DNA from: Sulfitobacter sp. M39
Lineage (GTDB): Bacteria; Pseudomonadota; Alphaproteobacteria; Rhodobacterales; Rhodobacteraceae
Direction: 5' to 3'
Length of the DNA stretch: 31,181 bases
Assembly: GCF_021735935.1 (NCBI RefSeq)
Contig: NZ_WMDZ01000003.1
Coordinates: forward strand, 82,501-113,681
The notes beneath the pieces are model-generated. The model made no database searches, was not told the origin of the DNA, and was given only the letters and a program-made list of their open reading frames with translations. A program made the translations under genes and the position numbers. Positions 1 through 12,947 of this stretch are shown here, piece after piece (the stretch's first letter is position 1; the number at the start of each line of letters is the position of its first letter).

Positions 1-166
1 TAAAAGTATGCTTTTGATCTGGAATAAGGGAAGACAGTTTCTTACCAGCTTCTGTCTCCCGCGTTGGACTGACGTCCTGCACTCTACCGGCCGTTTGAGG
101 GTCTAAATTGTCCTCAAGTAGCCGAATAGGCGGTAGGACATTAAATCGGTCTTTCTTTTTCTGGAT

Positions 167-3000
<2,834 letters not shown>

Positions 3001-3082
3001 TCCAGTAGAAGAAAGACTTCTTACTAGGACAAAAGCATACACATACAATCAGTCGTACTGACTTGGACATAGAGGTTTTACT

Positions 3083-3202
3083 CGGTTTGGTGGTCATAGC
3101 GTAAGCAAAACACCCGATCCCATCCCGAACTCGGCAGTTAAGTGCTACTGCGCCAATGGTACTGCGTCTTAAGACGTGGGAGAGTAGGTCACCGCCAAAC
3201 CT
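3083..3202 (+). rRNA. 5S ribosomal RNA
   Basis: About 120 nt with the typical alphaproteobacterial 5S sequence, including the CCCGATCCCATCCCGAACTCGG block at 3112-3133 and the terminal helix formed by CGGTTTGGTGG and CCGCCAAACC. The flanking arms AGAGGTTTT (3071-3079) and AAAACCTCT (3206-3214) pair perfectly and would form the precursor stem for 5S maturation. The ends are set from the helix and may be off by one or two bases. Confidence 0.97.
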
Positions 3203-3273
3203 AGCAAAACCTCTACGTATCTCTCAACGATGACAATAAAAACTAAAGCCAATACACAATCATTGGCCCCCGG

Positions 3274-4698
<1,425 letters not shown>

Positions 4699-4759
4699 TG
4701 TTGATTGTCACCGAGAACTGACCCGGCAACTGTAGAAATTGTCATTGAGAATTGACCCA
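4699..4759 (+). repeat. IS21 left end: two transposase-binding repeats
   Basis: Two related copies of TTGTCA-NN-GAGAA-N-TGACCC lie at about 4704-4724 (outer, part of the terminal inverted repeat) and 4739-4759 (inner). Multiple terminal repeats of this kind are typical of IS21-family ends and are bound by IstA. The inner copy lies just upstream of istA. Confidence 0.8.
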
Positions 4760-4811
4760 TGTGCAACCTTGCCCCTGCTTGAATCAGCTGGGAGCTATTG
4801 GAGTGTTAGAC

Positions 4812-6341
4812 ATGGGATTTCTGAGGATTATTCGGAAATGGGCTCTGCGAGACAAGATGCCCATCCGCGAGATTGCGCGCCGGACAGGGGTGTCTCGCAA
4901 CACGATCAAGAAGTATCTGCGGACAGGGATAGTTGAGCCCGAGTTCCAGATTTTGAACCGACCGAGCAAGTTGGACCCTTATGCTGATAAGCTGACAGGC
5001 TGGTTGCTGTCTGAGCAGCGTAAATCACGGAAGGAACGGCGAACGGCCAAGCAGATGCATGCGGATCTGGTTCAGCTCGGTTTTGATGGTTCATATGAGC
5101 GTGTCGCGGCCTTCGTGCGGAACTGGAAGGGCGAACGACAGCGTGCTCAACATACGACTGACCGTGGTGTTTTCGTGCCGTTGGTCTTTCAGCCAGGCGA
5201 GGCGTTCCAATTCGACTGGAGCGAGGACTGGGCCTATGTCGGGGGCGAACGCCTCAAGCTTCAGGTCGCCCATATCAAGCTGTCTCACAGCCGCGCATTT
5301 CTGGTCCGGGCCTATCGGCTGCAAACGCATGAGATGCTGTTCGATGCCCACTGGCATGGCTTTCGAGTGTTTGAGGGTGTTCCGGGGCGTGGCGTCTATG
5401 ACAACATGAAGACAGCCGTCGACCGGATTGGCGTCGGAAAGAAGCGCGATGTAAACGCACGGTTCCTTGCGATGACCAGCCATTATGTCTTTGACCCTGA
5501 GTTCTGCAATCCCGCGGCAGGGTGGGAGAAAGGTCAGGTTGAGAAGAATGTGCGCGACGCCCGCCATCGGCTTTGGCAACTCATGCCCGCCTTTCCGAAC
5601 CTCAATGCGCTGAATGAATGGCTGGAGGAGCGCTGCAAGCTTCTGTGGGCCGAGACACCGCATGGCAGATTGCCTGGCAATATTGCGGATGTCTGGGACG
5701 CCGAGAAGGCCGCGCTGATGCCACTGCCCACAATGTTTGACGGCTTTGTCGAGCAGAGCAAGCGGGTATCCCCCACTTGTCTGATAGCATTCGACCGTAA
5801 TCGCTACTCAGTGCCTGCCAGCTTTGCGAACCGCCCTGTCAGTCTCCGCATCTATCCTGAACGGCTGGTCATCGTCGCCGAAGGCCATGTGGTCTGCACG
5901 CATGAGCGCATTATTGAACGCTCACACCGTCAGCCAGGGCGCGTTATTTATGACTGGCACCATTATCTGGCGGTGGTTCAACGCAAACCCGGCGCGCTGC
6001 GCAACGGGGCGCCCTTCGTTGAGATGCCAGAAGGGTTCCGGAAGCTGCAGGATCATATGTTGCGTAGGCCAGGTGGTGACCGCGAGATGGTCGACGTTCT
6101 GTCCTTGGTGCTCCACCATGACGAACAGGCCGTGCTTTGCGCGGTGGAAATGGCGCTGGATGCGGGCGTACCAACAAAAACCCATGTCTTGAACCTACTT
6201 CACAGGCTGGTGGATGGCGCACCGATAGACCAGCCCGATGTGACCCCGCCTGCGGCCCTTTCTTTGAATAAGGAGCCCGAGGCCAATGTCGCACGATATG
6301 ACGGGCTACGCACTACAGGAGGAACACGTCATGCGTCATGA
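4812..6341 (+). CDS. istA: IS21 transposase IstA
   Basis: A 509-residue DDE transposase that cuts and joins the IS21 ends. The N-terminus carries a helix-turn-helix ([21 protein letters not shown], residues about 16-36), followed by an RNase H-like integrase core with likely catalytic residues D135 (QFDWSED), D197 (VYDNMK) and E244 (GQVEKNV), and a C-terminal beta-rich domain. The ATG at 4812 was preferred over one at 4752 because it follows TTGGAG at 4798-4803 with 8-nt spacing and the protein then begins at the family's usual place. The stop overlaps the istB start by 11 nt, the standard istAB arrangement. No frame damage is seen. Confidence 0.95.
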   Translation: MGFLRIIRKWALRDKMPIREIARRTGVSRNTIKKYLRTGIVEPEFQILNRPSKLDPYADKLTGWLLSEQRKSRKERRTAKQMHADLVQLGFDGSYERVAAFVRNWKGERQRAQHTTDRGVFVPLVFQPGEAFQFDWSEDWAYVGGERLKLQVAHIKLSHSRAFLVRAYRLQTHEMLFDAHWHGFRVFEGVPGRGVYDNMKTAVDRIGVGKKRDVNARFLAMTSHYVFDPEFCNPAAGWEKGQVEKNVRDARHRLWQLMPAFPNLNALNEWLEERCKLLWAETPHGRLPGNIADVWDAEKAALMPLPTMFDGFVEQSKRVSPTCLIAFDRNRYSVPASFANRPVSLRIYPERLVIVAEGHVVCTHERIIERSHRQPGRVIYDWHHYLAVVQRKPGALRNGAPFVEMPEGFRKLQDHMLRRPGGDREMVDVLSLVLHHDEQAVLCAVEMALDAGVPTKTHVLNLLHRLVDGAPIDQPDVTPPAALSLNKEPEANVARYDGLRTTGGTRHAS

Positions 6342-7122
6342 TCCCGCAGGCGCTGCCATCGTCATTATGATGCGCAGCCTGAAGATGCCGGGCATGGCAC
6401 AGGCCGTGCAGGACCTGCATGAGCAGGGATCGCCCGCTTTCGATGCAGCGATCCCCATGTTGTCGCAGCTGCTTAAGGCCGAAATAGCTGAACGTGAGGT
6501 GCGTTCCATCGCCTACCACATGAAGGCAGCACGCTTTCCGGCATACAAAGACATCTCTGGCTTCGACTTTAGCGCCAGCGAAGTCCGTGAAGCTTTGGTC
6601 CGTCAACTTCATCGATGCGAGTTCATGGAGGCGGCTGAGAATGTAGTGCTGATCGGAGGCCCTGGAACGGGAAAATCGCATGTCGCTACCGCCCTCGGCA
6701 TTCAAGCAATCGAGCATCATCGCAAGCGTGTGCGCTTCTTCTCCACGGTCGAGTTGGTCAATGCGTTGGAGCAGGAAAAGGCCCAAGGCAAGGCAGGAAA
6801 GATCGCCGAGGCGCTGGTGAAAGCCGATTTGGTGATCTTGGATGAGCTGGGATATTTGCCGTTCAGCGCTTCGGGTGGCGCGCTGCTGTTCCACCTTCTG
6901 AGTAAACTCTACGAGCGCACCAGCGTCGTTATCACAACCAACCTGAGCTTTAGCGAATGGGCCAGCGTGTTCGGTGATGCCAAGATGACCACCGCGCTCC
7001 TCGACCGCCTCACACATCGTTGCCACATTCTCGAGACCGGCAATGACAGCTATCGGTTCAAGGCCAGCTCGGCGACAGCCAAACAAAAACGAAAGGAGAA
7101 AGCGGCATTGACGCCATCATAA
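6331..7122 (+). CDS. istB: IS21 helper ATPase IstB
   Basis: A 263-residue AAA+ ATPase related to DnaC that helps IstA choose a target and assembles on DNA. Walker A is GGPGTGKS at residues 109-116, Walker B is LVILDELGY with D171 and E172, and an N-terminal helical region binds IstA. The start at 6331 follows a strong AGGAGG at 6317-6322; the frame is open 15 codons further upstream, but there is no ribosome site there. Length and motifs are normal, so it is likely functional with the overlapping istA. Confidence 0.95.
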   Translation: MRHDPAGAAIVIMMRSLKMPGMAQAVQDLHEQGSPAFDAAIPMLSQLLKAEIAEREVRSIAYHMKAARFPAYKDISGFDFSASEVREALVRQLHRCEFMEAAENVVLIGGPGTGKSHVATALGIQAIEHHRKRVRFFSTVELVNALEQEKAQGKAGKIAEALVKADLVILDELGYLPFSASGGALLFHLLSKLYERTSVVITTNLSFSEWASVFGDAKMTTALLDRLTHRCHILETGNDSYRFKASSATAKQKRKEKAALTPS

Positions 7123-7144
7123 AGCAAAGAACATAACAACTGGG

Positions 7145-7195
7145 TGGGTCAAGTCTCAGTGACAATGCCGGGTCAGTTATAAGTGACAATCAACA
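7145..7195 (-). repeat. IS21 right end: two inverted terminal repeats
   Basis: The outer repeat at 7168-7195 is an imperfect inverted copy of 4699-4726; the differences lie in the stretch just after the shared GTCAC. A second, weaker copy lies at 7145-7165 (GGGTCA ... AGTGACAA). This mirrors the two-copy arrangement at the left end. Confidence 0.8.
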
Positions 7196-7598
7196 CCGAA
7201 CGTATCCTTCGTTGGCCAAAGTACCCGTATCAGTCACCTGACGAACGAACGCAGCGCCGATAGTCCCAAACGCTCCAGCACTCATAGTCCGGGATGTGGA
7301 TGCTGCGGCGGCGGCAAAAAGAAAAACAGCAAAACCCTGCACCGCCCCGACGGGTCCAAAAGCTTTCCAACTAAACGTCCCTGGATGATTTCTCACTAAA
7401 ACCAAGCGCCATTTGTCCAAACTAAGTGTAGCGTGATACGCCAAACTCGGGCTCCGCGAAGCTGCGCCGCGGCGTGGGTGATCCCGGCATAGATCCGCTT
7501 GGGGCCGTTCGCGTCGTGTCAGCCAGACTTCCCTTAGCGTTGAGCTTGGCAGCTTCATGTGCGTTATGCTTGCACCGGACACTAGAATAAATTGTGTT
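7196..7598. other. Gene debris between the two insertion sequences
   Basis: No intact gene is seen. A minus-strand frame of 139 residues crosses it, but its composition looks accidental. In one minus-strand frame, 7474-7500 reads KRIYAGITH, and in another frame a nearby stretch reads KWRLVLV (about 7390-7411). Together these recall the second YIG motif and the PW-L motif of small GIY-YIG nucleases, with at least two frameshifts between them. This is a weak resemblance, so the region is best described as degraded sequence of unknown origin. Confidence 0.3.
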
Positions 7599-7751
7599 TC
7601 AGGTACCAAGGAACGCCTTTAAGTCTGACTGCGTTAGGTCTTCTACAAAGAACAGATGGACCGGGATATCGCCCGAAACCCTGCTGACGATACGATCGAC
7701 AGCAGATCTGGAAATGCCGTTATCACCCAACGTAACGACGAAATCGATTGG
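7599..7751 (-). pseudogene. C-terminal fragment of an unrecognised gene
   Basis: The minus strand reads about 50 residues (from NPIDFVVTLGDN through PVHLFFVEDL to a TGA at 7599-7601) with protein-like composition. The stretch starts at the inner end of the IS30 remnant, so it is probably the tail of a gene whose front was lost or displaced by the insertion. I do not recognise the family. No continuation was found on the other side of the IS30 element at 8486. Confidence 0.4.
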
Positions 7752-7780
7752 ATTCTCAAGGGTCGTTGCGACGGTTTCCG

Positions 7781-8427
7781 CTATCTCAGTTTCATCAGTT
7801 CTTCCCTGAATACTTCCGTTGGTGCGCGCCATCCCAGACACTTTCTGGGCGTGCCGTTCAAGCGCTCTCAAATCGACTTCATATCTCGATTTGAGAGCGC
7901 AGCCACAGGCGCATCTCTTGGTAAGTAGCGCCGAGCACGCTTGTTCAGGTTTTCGACGGAACCCTTTTGCCACGGGGCCTGCGCGAATGGTGCGGTCTCC
8001 GTTTCTTGCGCCGGTTTGGGAGGTATCGGGCCAGCTCTTTGGATTGGCCGTCTGGACTGTAAACATAAGCATAAATTGTCTCGTGGCTCACACGAACTCT
8101 CCGGCCTTCAAAGAGCAATCGACCCGCGATCTGTTCGGGAGACCAACCTTCTTTGAGCTGTTTGATCACAGCCTTTCGCAGGCCGACAAGGCGCACCAAT
8201 TTTCGACGGCGCGCACGCCTTTGAACCGCAGCGCGTTGAGCAACGACACCATAGTATCCGTTCAATTCCGGCAGGTCGTTGTCGGCATAGCGGTTGCGCT
8301 TGATGTCACGATAAATCGTCGAAACATGCCTGCCGATCTGTGCTGCTATCTCTCGTATAGGTATCTTAGCATTCAACATATCTTCGATCACGCGCCGTTC
8401 ACGCAGGTTTAGCTCTGTATGGGCCAT
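7781..8427 (-). pseudogene. IS30-family transposase, deleted and frameshifted
   Basis: The N-terminus (ATG at 8427) is intact: a helix-turn-helix (KIPIREIAAQIGRHVSTIYRDI), then GWSPEQIAGRL and VSHETIYAYVY, up to RRKKRRPHHSRRPRG. At about 7975-7990 it jumps, in another frame, to the family's C-terminal motif APWQKGSVENLNKRARRYLP, which contains the third catalytic residue (E). It then meets an in-frame TGA inside ALSNRDMKSI*ERLNGTPRKCLGW and ends with FREELMKLR and a TAG at 7781. The segment carrying the first two catalytic aspartates, roughly 110-120 residues, is missing. Three lesions (deletion, frameshift, stop) make this a dead gene. Confidence 0.88.
7862..7900. repeat. Perfect 15-bp inverted repeat inside the IS30 remnant
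   Basis: GCGCTCTCAAATCGA (7862-7876) and its exact complement (7886-7900) flank a 9-nt loop. It lies in the C-terminal coding part of the dead IS30 transposase, and the in-frame TGA stop is in one arm. The active ancestor probably had a near-palindrome here. Confidence 0.8.
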
Positions 8428-8634
8428 CTTTCATTCTCCTTGCTTTCCAGCAAGATAGGGAAAATTTCGCAACCCAGTTTAGAATGTGCCCCGGCTACAG
8501 CCGAATAACCTATAATTAGGATTATGTAATACAGCTTCCCGCCCATTCGTACTTCCTAGCTGAACGCAACCATGCGGCTATCGGTCTACTAGAAATAGAC
8601 ACCCTTAATAGATACTGAAAAACCGTGGGCATCG

Positions 8635-10086
8635 TCACGCGCACGAAGCCTGTCGTTGCGTTGGCGTAAAACGGGCGGTGGCTGGATCGACAGTGTAGTC
8701 AATGGTGAATGCAGCGGAATTGCGCGCGATACAGACGACTGCGTCAATGATATGATCGACCTTGTCACCATCCATCAGGGCGGAAAAAGCGAGGCGGGTC
8801 CAGCCGGGTTTGGCGATCTCATTTCCCGATAGTATGTCCTGACGAAGCCGGTCCGACATCGCCCGATCAATATCCAGTAACCGGTGGGCATAGGGACCAG
8901 CGCAGGCGCAACCGCCGCGGGCCTGAATGCCAAAGTGGTCAGACAGGATGCGGCAGATAAGCTGCGGATGCACGACCTGCCCACGTTCGTCATGGACCAT
9001 GAAAGAAAATATCGGCAAAGCGGCGGCATTGGGGTTGGTCAGCAGTGTCAGACCCGCCGCGTTTGACCATGCGGTCACCGCCCTGCGCCGATGCGTTTCA
9101 AGGCGCGCGGCCATACGGTCTGCACCAACCACGTCCTTGACGATAAAGCACAATGCGGCGCGGATATCGCCAATGACGTTGGGCGTGCCTGCTTCCTCGC
9201 GCGCCACCACGTCGCAGGAATAGTCCTGACCCCACGGTGATACAAAGCGCACGGTGCCGCCCCCGGGACTGGTGGGTCGAACCGGCTTTACGACGTCGCG
9301 TCGGAGGACCAGAACGCCGGAGGCACCCGGCCCCCCAATGAACTTGTGCGGAGACACGACGACAGCATCCATACCCAATCCCATATCGATAGGACGATAA
9401 GGTCCCGCCCCTGCATAATCCCAAACGCTTATCGCGCCGTTTTCTTTCAAAAGGCGCGTGATCACGGCGACATCGCTGAGTATACCCGTGACGTTAGATG
9501 CGGCGGAAAAGCTGCCGATCATCGGGCGCCCGCGGTTGGCGGCAAGTTGATCAACCAGATCGCCCATGTCGGGGCCGCCATCAGGGGCTTCTGCTATTTC
9601 GACAACCTCGGCCCCGGACTCGCGCCACGGCAGAATGTTTGAATGATGCTCATACGGGCCGATGAGCACCAGCGGATTCCGCCCGTGGGCCACCATTGTA
9701 TCGACCCCCAACAGACCGGGCAGCTTAGTCAGACCCGCCGTCGCCCCGGCACCGGCAAAGATGATGGCATGATCTTCATCCGCCCCACAGGAAGCCGCCA
9801 CGACACGCCGCGCGCCCGCGCGCAAACGGTTCATTTGACGACCGCAGAATGACGCTTCGGTATGTGCATTGGAATAATACGGGAGCACATCTTTGGCGAT
9901 CCGATCTTCAACTTGCTGAAGCGCTCGCCCCGAAGCGACGTAATCTGCGTAGATCAAAGGGTTCGGTCCGCGGGGCCCCGGCACCATGATCCCCTCGCCA
10001 ATCAGACCGGACTGTAAACTGCGGATCGCATCGCCGGCGCTTAGGTCTGCGCGAAAGCTTTCAAAAAACTCGGGAATCGTCGTCAT
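8635..10086 (-). CDS. Class V aminotransferase / cysteine desulfurase-like PLP enzyme
   Basis: A 483-residue fold-type I PLP enzyme. Visible motifs are the PLP-stacking EHHSN region (146-150), VWDYAGAGPY with D223 for the PLP ring nitrogen, the Schiff-base lysine K248 in SPHKFIGGPG, and the RGGCACAG loop with C393/C395 at the position of the cysteine-desulfurase active-site loop. It is longer than SufS/IscS (about 400-410) because of additions at both ends. No Suf or Isc genes are nearby, so a biosynthetic iron-sulfur role is unlikely; it may act on sulfur amino acids or another amino compound. The divergent Lrp/AsnC gene 100 bp away probably regulates it. The start ATG (10084-10086) follows an AAGGA-like site. 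The substrate is unknown. Confidence 0.85.
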   Translation of the reverse strand: MTTIPEFFESFRADLSAGDAIRSLQSGLIGEGIMVPGPRGPNPLIYADYVASGRALQQVEDRIAKDVLPYYSNAHTEASFCGRQMNRLRAGARRVVAASCGADEDHAIIFAGAGATAGLTKLPGLLGVDTMVAHGRNPLVLIGPYEHHSNILPWRESGAEVVEIAEAPDGGPDMGDLVDQLAANRGRPMIGSFSAASNVTGILSDVAVITRLLKENGAISVWDYAGAGPYRPIDMGLGMDAVVVSPHKFIGGPGASGVLVLRRDVVKPVRPTSPGGGTVRFVSPWGQDYSCDVVAREEAGTPNVIGDIRAALCFIVKDVVGADRMAARLETHRRRAVTAWSNAAGLTLLTNPNAAALPIFSFMVHDERGQVVHPQLICRILSDHFGIQARGGCACAGPYAHRLLDIDRAMSDRLRQDILSGNEIAKPGWTRLAFSALMDGDKVDHIIDAVVCIARNSAAFTIDYTVDPATARFTPTQRQASCA

Positions 10087-10143
10087 GGGTCATATCCTTC
10101 ACTTTGTCGCAATTTGAGGTGATAATGACAGATGCGTATGCGA

Positions 10144-10156
10144 TAGATTTTATCTA
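10144..10156. promoter_or_regulatory. Candidate Lrp-type operator between divergent genes
   Basis: TAGAT-TTT-ATCTA is a 13-bp inverted repeat in the AT-rich 102-bp gap shared by the aminotransferase and Lrp genes. Lrp/AsnC regulators typically bind such short AT-rich palindromes and repress themselves. The palindrome is seen; the binding is inferred. Confidence 0.5.
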
Positions 10157-10188
10157 AATTTGACAATTAGCCGAAGGTTTTCGATCAA

Positions 10189-10662
10189 ATGACCCAAGAT
10201 GCACCCCCTACCCTCGACCGGATCGACGCCGCGATCTTACGTGTATTGCAGAAAGATGCCTCGCTCTCGCAACGCGACGTGGCAGAGCGTGTCGGCCTTT
10301 CGCAAAATGCATGCTGGCGGAGGATATTGCGGCTAAAAGAGACGGGGGTGATCACGGGGCAAACGTTGCGTCTGGACCATGACCGTATCGGGCTGGGGTT
10401 GACGGTTTTTGTGATGCTGCGCACGCGGGATCATTCGCCAGAATGGCTCAAGACATTTCGCAAGACGGTTCTTGGTATCGAAAACATCATCGACGTGTTT
10501 CGTATCGCGGGTGACTACGATTACATGCTAAAAATCGTTGCCGAGAACATGAATGATTTCGACCGCATTTATCAACGTCTCATTGCAGGCGCCGCGCTAG
10601 AGACGGTGACATCCTGCATCGCAATGGAGGCGATTGCAGACCGACGCGATCTGCCCGTTTGA
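10189..10662 (+). CDS. Lrp/AsnC-family transcriptional regulator
   Basis: 157 residues. The N-terminal winged helix-turn-helix (DRIDAAILRVLQ ... SQRDVAERVGLSQNACWRRILRL, residues 10-50) is typical of Lrp/AsnC. The C-terminal RAM/ligand-binding domain contains the family's IAGDYDYMLKIV segment (about 106-118). It is transcribed away from the aminotransferase gene and is most likely a local regulator that senses the amino acid or amine the enzyme handles. The start ATG fits the family's usual N-terminus. The effector cannot be read from the sequence. Confidence 0.93.
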   Translation: MTQDAPPTLDRIDAAILRVLQKDASLSQRDVAERVGLSQNACWRRILRLKETGVITGQTLRLDHDRIGLGLTVFVMLRTRDHSPEWLKTFRKTVLGIENIIDVFRIAGDYDYMLKIVAENMNDFDRIYQRLIAGAALETVTSCIAMEAIADRRDLPV

Positions 10663-10712
10663 AACTGGTTCACGATATAGACGCTAAACCGTGAATAGAG
10701 CGGGGCGGGCAA

Positions 10713-10739
10713 GGGATAGACGGTCGTGCCGCCTATCCC
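10713..10739. terminator. Hairpin between convergent genes
   Basis: GGGATAG (10713-10719) and CTATCCC (10733-10739) form a stem, with CGG/CCG pairing inside across one mismatch and a TCGTG loop. It lies 9 nt beyond the stop of the C45 hydrolase gene and 50 nt beyond the Lrp gene. There is no strong T run on either strand, so termination is only a possibility. Confidence 0.4.
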
Positions 10740-10747
10740 CATGTAGT

Positions 10748-11842
10748 CTAGGCGACATCAACACCCGCTGGCACAAACCTGCGCCAGTCGACCCCGCGGC
10801 CCGCTGCGTAGTCCAGACCGATTTGCACCCAATCGATGTCACCCCCTGGGGCCACCGACGACGGGGCGCTGCCATAGACAACCTCACGGGTGCCCTCCTC
10901 GAATGCATCGATCGACTGCGACCAGACCTCTTCGTCCCAATGCAGCGTCATCTTCCGGCGTTTGGGTTCGTATTCGGCGGTGAAAAGCGTGCCAAACCCC
11001 TCGGCGTAGCGGTCTTGCTTCAGCGGCGCTTGGGTGAACTGGCTTGCTAGCGTCGCGGGGGTGACCCCGTCAGACAAGACACTAACAAGGTGTTTTGACC
11101 GTTCAAACGTGCGGGTAAAACTGCCTCTGTCGGGTGTGCTGCCGTCGGTCTGGTGGTTTGTGGCGACAAGCCGCGGCTGCACCTTTGCCCCGCCACCGGC
11201 GTACATCTCGACGCTTGCACCGGCACCCGAGGCATCGGCGACCACCACATTATACGGCATATGCGACGGCACGCGTTGCAGCACGCGCAGCGCTTGGGGG
11301 ACGGTTTCGCAGGTTTCCAGAACATAGCGCAAGATTGTGGTGATGCCGAACCCGCGCCCTGTTTCCTGCCGCCCGCCATAGGCCAGCGCGATGCTGAGCC
11401 CCGCGTCGTTGATGCCATCGGACAGGCCCCAAAGGAATTCGACCATGCCCATCACGCGCCGACCGGTCCAACCGCTGTGCAGCAGCAGGCCTTCGTTCAG
11501 GTCAGGCGACAGATCGTAATTTCGTACCAGCCGGATGTCGTCGTCCGAAGTAGCCACGGCGAGGGAACAACCGCCCAGATAGCTTGGCGGGCACCATGTA
11601 GACAGGAAACGTGCCGCACGGTCCGACCCGCCCGCGAGCGCTGTGAGCTTGGCATGAACAGGCACTAATTCGGGCATATATTGCTTTAGGGCCGCCTCGC
11701 AGGCCGCGCGGTCAGGGCCGTTATCGCCGCCGCGTGCGGCAAACCATGCCTCGTAAGCAGGCCACGATCGGGCCCATCGGGCTGCCCATTTCGGGCCCGG
11801 CGTGGCTTCGCTGATCGCGTCAAAGGTAAGGGAGTGTGTCAT
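10748..11842 (-). CDS. C45-family Ntn-hydrolase / acyltransferase-like protein
   Basis: 364 residues resembling the acyl-CoA:6-aminopenicillanate acyltransferase family (peptidase C45, PF03417-like). These enzymes mature by cutting before a cysteine, which becomes the nucleophile; the likely one is C92 in YLGGCSLAV. Supporting signs are VRNYDLSP (the usual R-N-x-D after the nucleophile), GLSDGINDAGLSIAL, and a VATNHQ segment near the predicted oxyanion/Asn region. The start at 11842 is preferred over an upstream ATG at 11959 because it follows the esterase stop by a single base with a GAAAGG-like site, implying translational coupling. Family members cleave or form amide bonds of acylated amines; the substrate here is unknown. 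Confidence 0.8.
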   Translation of the reverse strand: MTHSLTFDAISEATPGPKWAARWARSWPAYEAWFAARGGDNGPDRAACEAALKQYMPELVPVHAKLTALAGGSDRAARFLSTWCPPSYLGGCSLAVATSDDDIRLVRNYDLSPDLNEGLLLHSGWTGRRVMGMVEFLWGLSDGINDAGLSIALAYGGRQETGRGFGITTILRYVLETCETVPQALRVLQRVPSHMPYNVVVADASGAGASVEMYAGGGAKVQPRLVATNHQTDGSTPDRGSFTRTFERSKHLVSVLSDGVTPATLASQFTQAPLKQDRYAEGFGTLFTAEYEPKRRKMTLHWDEEVWSQSIDAFEEGTREVVYGSAPSSVAPGGDIDWVQIGLDYAAGRGVDWRRFVPAGVDVA

Positions 11843-11843
11843 A

Positions 11844-12917
11844 TCATGCGCCTTTCGTAGGCAAATTGAGGAAAAACCGCAGCATTTCGCGGCTCGCATC
11901 TGGTCCTGTAGGGTCCGTGTACGACCCCGCGCTGTTGCCGCCCGACCACGCGTGACCAAGGCCCGAGACGGTCCATTGATCCATCACGACATGGCCTTTC
12001 GGTGCCATCACGCTGCGGCGGGAAAAACTGCGCCCGCCCGCTTTGCCATCGTCCAAAACCTCGGGTCCGCTTGAGGCGTGTTTGGCGATCGCGTCCGCAT
12101 TTGCGGCACTCACAGTGGTATCCGCATCGCCCTGGAAAATGATCGTCGGGATAAACTCCCCTGTGTCAGAGCCTGTTGCCCCCTGCCCCATGGCCGCAAA
12201 AGCAGATGGCACATCATGGGCCGCACGGTAGGGCAAACCGGAATGGGCACCCACCGCGTCAAAGACATCCCGATAGGTTTGTCCCAGCACCACAGCCATC
12301 GCCGCGCCGGCCGACAGCCCCGCAACAAAGCTGCGCCCTTTGGGAATAGAATGGTCGCGCTGCAGCTGTTGCATCAGGCCCGCAAGGATCGCCGGTTCAC
12401 CCGCGCCGCGCATCTGATCGGCCGGATCAAACCATTTCCAGCAGTTCTGCATATTCGCCATGCGCGATTGCGCCGGATAGACCACGATCAACCCATGCTC
12501 CTGGGCCAGTTGGTTCATGCCCGTGCCGTTGGCAAAATCCACAGGGGATTGTTTGCACCCGTGTAGCATCATCACCAAACCTGTCGGCGCAGCGCCTTTG
12601 AGATTGGGGATATAGAGCCGATAGTCACGGCTGCCTGCGCTGCAGGAAAAGCTGCCGCTGTCGAATGTGGCGCCCTCGGGCAGGTCCGGCTCGGTGCTGT
12701 CACCGCCGTTCAGGGTTAATTGCGCCAGCCCCGAAAGCGTCTCGCGCAGGCCGCGGCCGATCTTGGCTTTTCCAAAGGGGCTTTTGCCACCTTTCGCCAT
12801 GCTTCCCAGCCCTCCGGCGCCAAGCGCGTTCTGGATGGCTTCGGTCGCCGCTTTGGGGTTACCCGCGCGCACAAGTTTTCCGGCACGGCGCATGGCCGCG
12901 TTAAATTCATCTGTCAT
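11844..12917 (-). CDS. PHB-depolymerase-family esterase
   Basis: 357-residue alpha/beta hydrolase of the PHB depolymerase/LpqC type (PF10503-like). An N-terminal helical stretch (MTDEFNAAMRRAGKLVRAG...) is followed by LVMMLHGCKQ (oxyanion region), the nucleophile elbow GLSAGA with S202, the acid D266 in GDADTTV and the base H322 in GLGHAW. There is no signal peptide, so it is likely cytoplasmic, unlike secreted depolymerases. It is the middle gene of a CopG-esterase-C45 operon, 30 nt after the CopG gene. Family members hydrolyse short polyesters, feruloyl or acetyl esters; the true substrate is unknown. Confidence 0.87.
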   Translation of the reverse strand: MTDEFNAAMRRAGKLVRAGNPKAATEAIQNALGAGGLGSMAKGGKSPFGKAKIGRGLRETLSGLAQLTLNGGDSTEPDLPEGATFDSGSFSCSAGSRDYRLYIPNLKGAAPTGLVMMLHGCKQSPVDFANGTGMNQLAQEHGLIVVYPAQSRMANMQNCWKWFDPADQMRGAGEPAILAGLMQQLQRDHSIPKGRSFVAGLSAGAAMAVVLGQTYRDVFDAVGAHSGLPYRAAHDVPSAFAAMGQGATGSDTGEFIPTIIFQGDADTTVSAANADAIAKHASSGPEVLDDGKAGGRSFSRRSVMAPKGHVVMDQWTVSGLGHAWSGGNSAGSYTDPTGPDASREMLRFFLNLPTKGA

Positions 12918-12947
12918 GTCGCATTCCTTTTTAGGATGATGCCGGAG

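Larger units (their letters stand above)
4699..7195 (+). mobile_element. IS21-family insertion sequence, apparently intact
   Basis: About 2.5 kb carrying istA and istB in the same direction with overlapping ends. It is bounded by TGTTGATTGTCAC... at 4699 and the inverted ...GTGACAATCAACA ending at 7195, with terminal TG/CA dinucleotides. Both genes are open throughout and carry their catalytic motifs, so the element may be active. The bases outside the two ends (GGTG on the left, CCGA on the right) do not match, so no target duplication is visible. The left flank is recombinase coding sequence, while the right flank is unrelated, which points to a deletion or recombination after insertion. 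Confidence 0.92.
7752..8485 (-). mobile_element. IS30-family element with internal deletion
   Basis: The ends are imperfect inverted repeats. ATTCTCAAGGGTCGTTGCGA begins at 7752; its partner ends at 8485 and, read inward, is ATTCTAAACTGG-GTTGCGA followed by AATTTTC. At 734 bp it is shorter than the usual 1.0-1.1 kb because the middle of the transposase gene is gone. It cannot move by itself. Confidence 0.75.

Noticed and set aside
4752..4811. Longer istA start at 4752
   Set aside because: No ribosome site; the ATG at 4812 has TTGGAG and fits the family N-terminus.
7601..8485. CRISPR-like structure around the 15-bp inverted repeat
   Set aside because: There is a single palindrome with no repeated units or spacers.
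11842..11959. N-terminal extension of the C45 hydrolase
   Set aside because: The upstream start lies inside the esterase gene and has low-complexity sequence; the 11842 start is coupled to the esterase stop.
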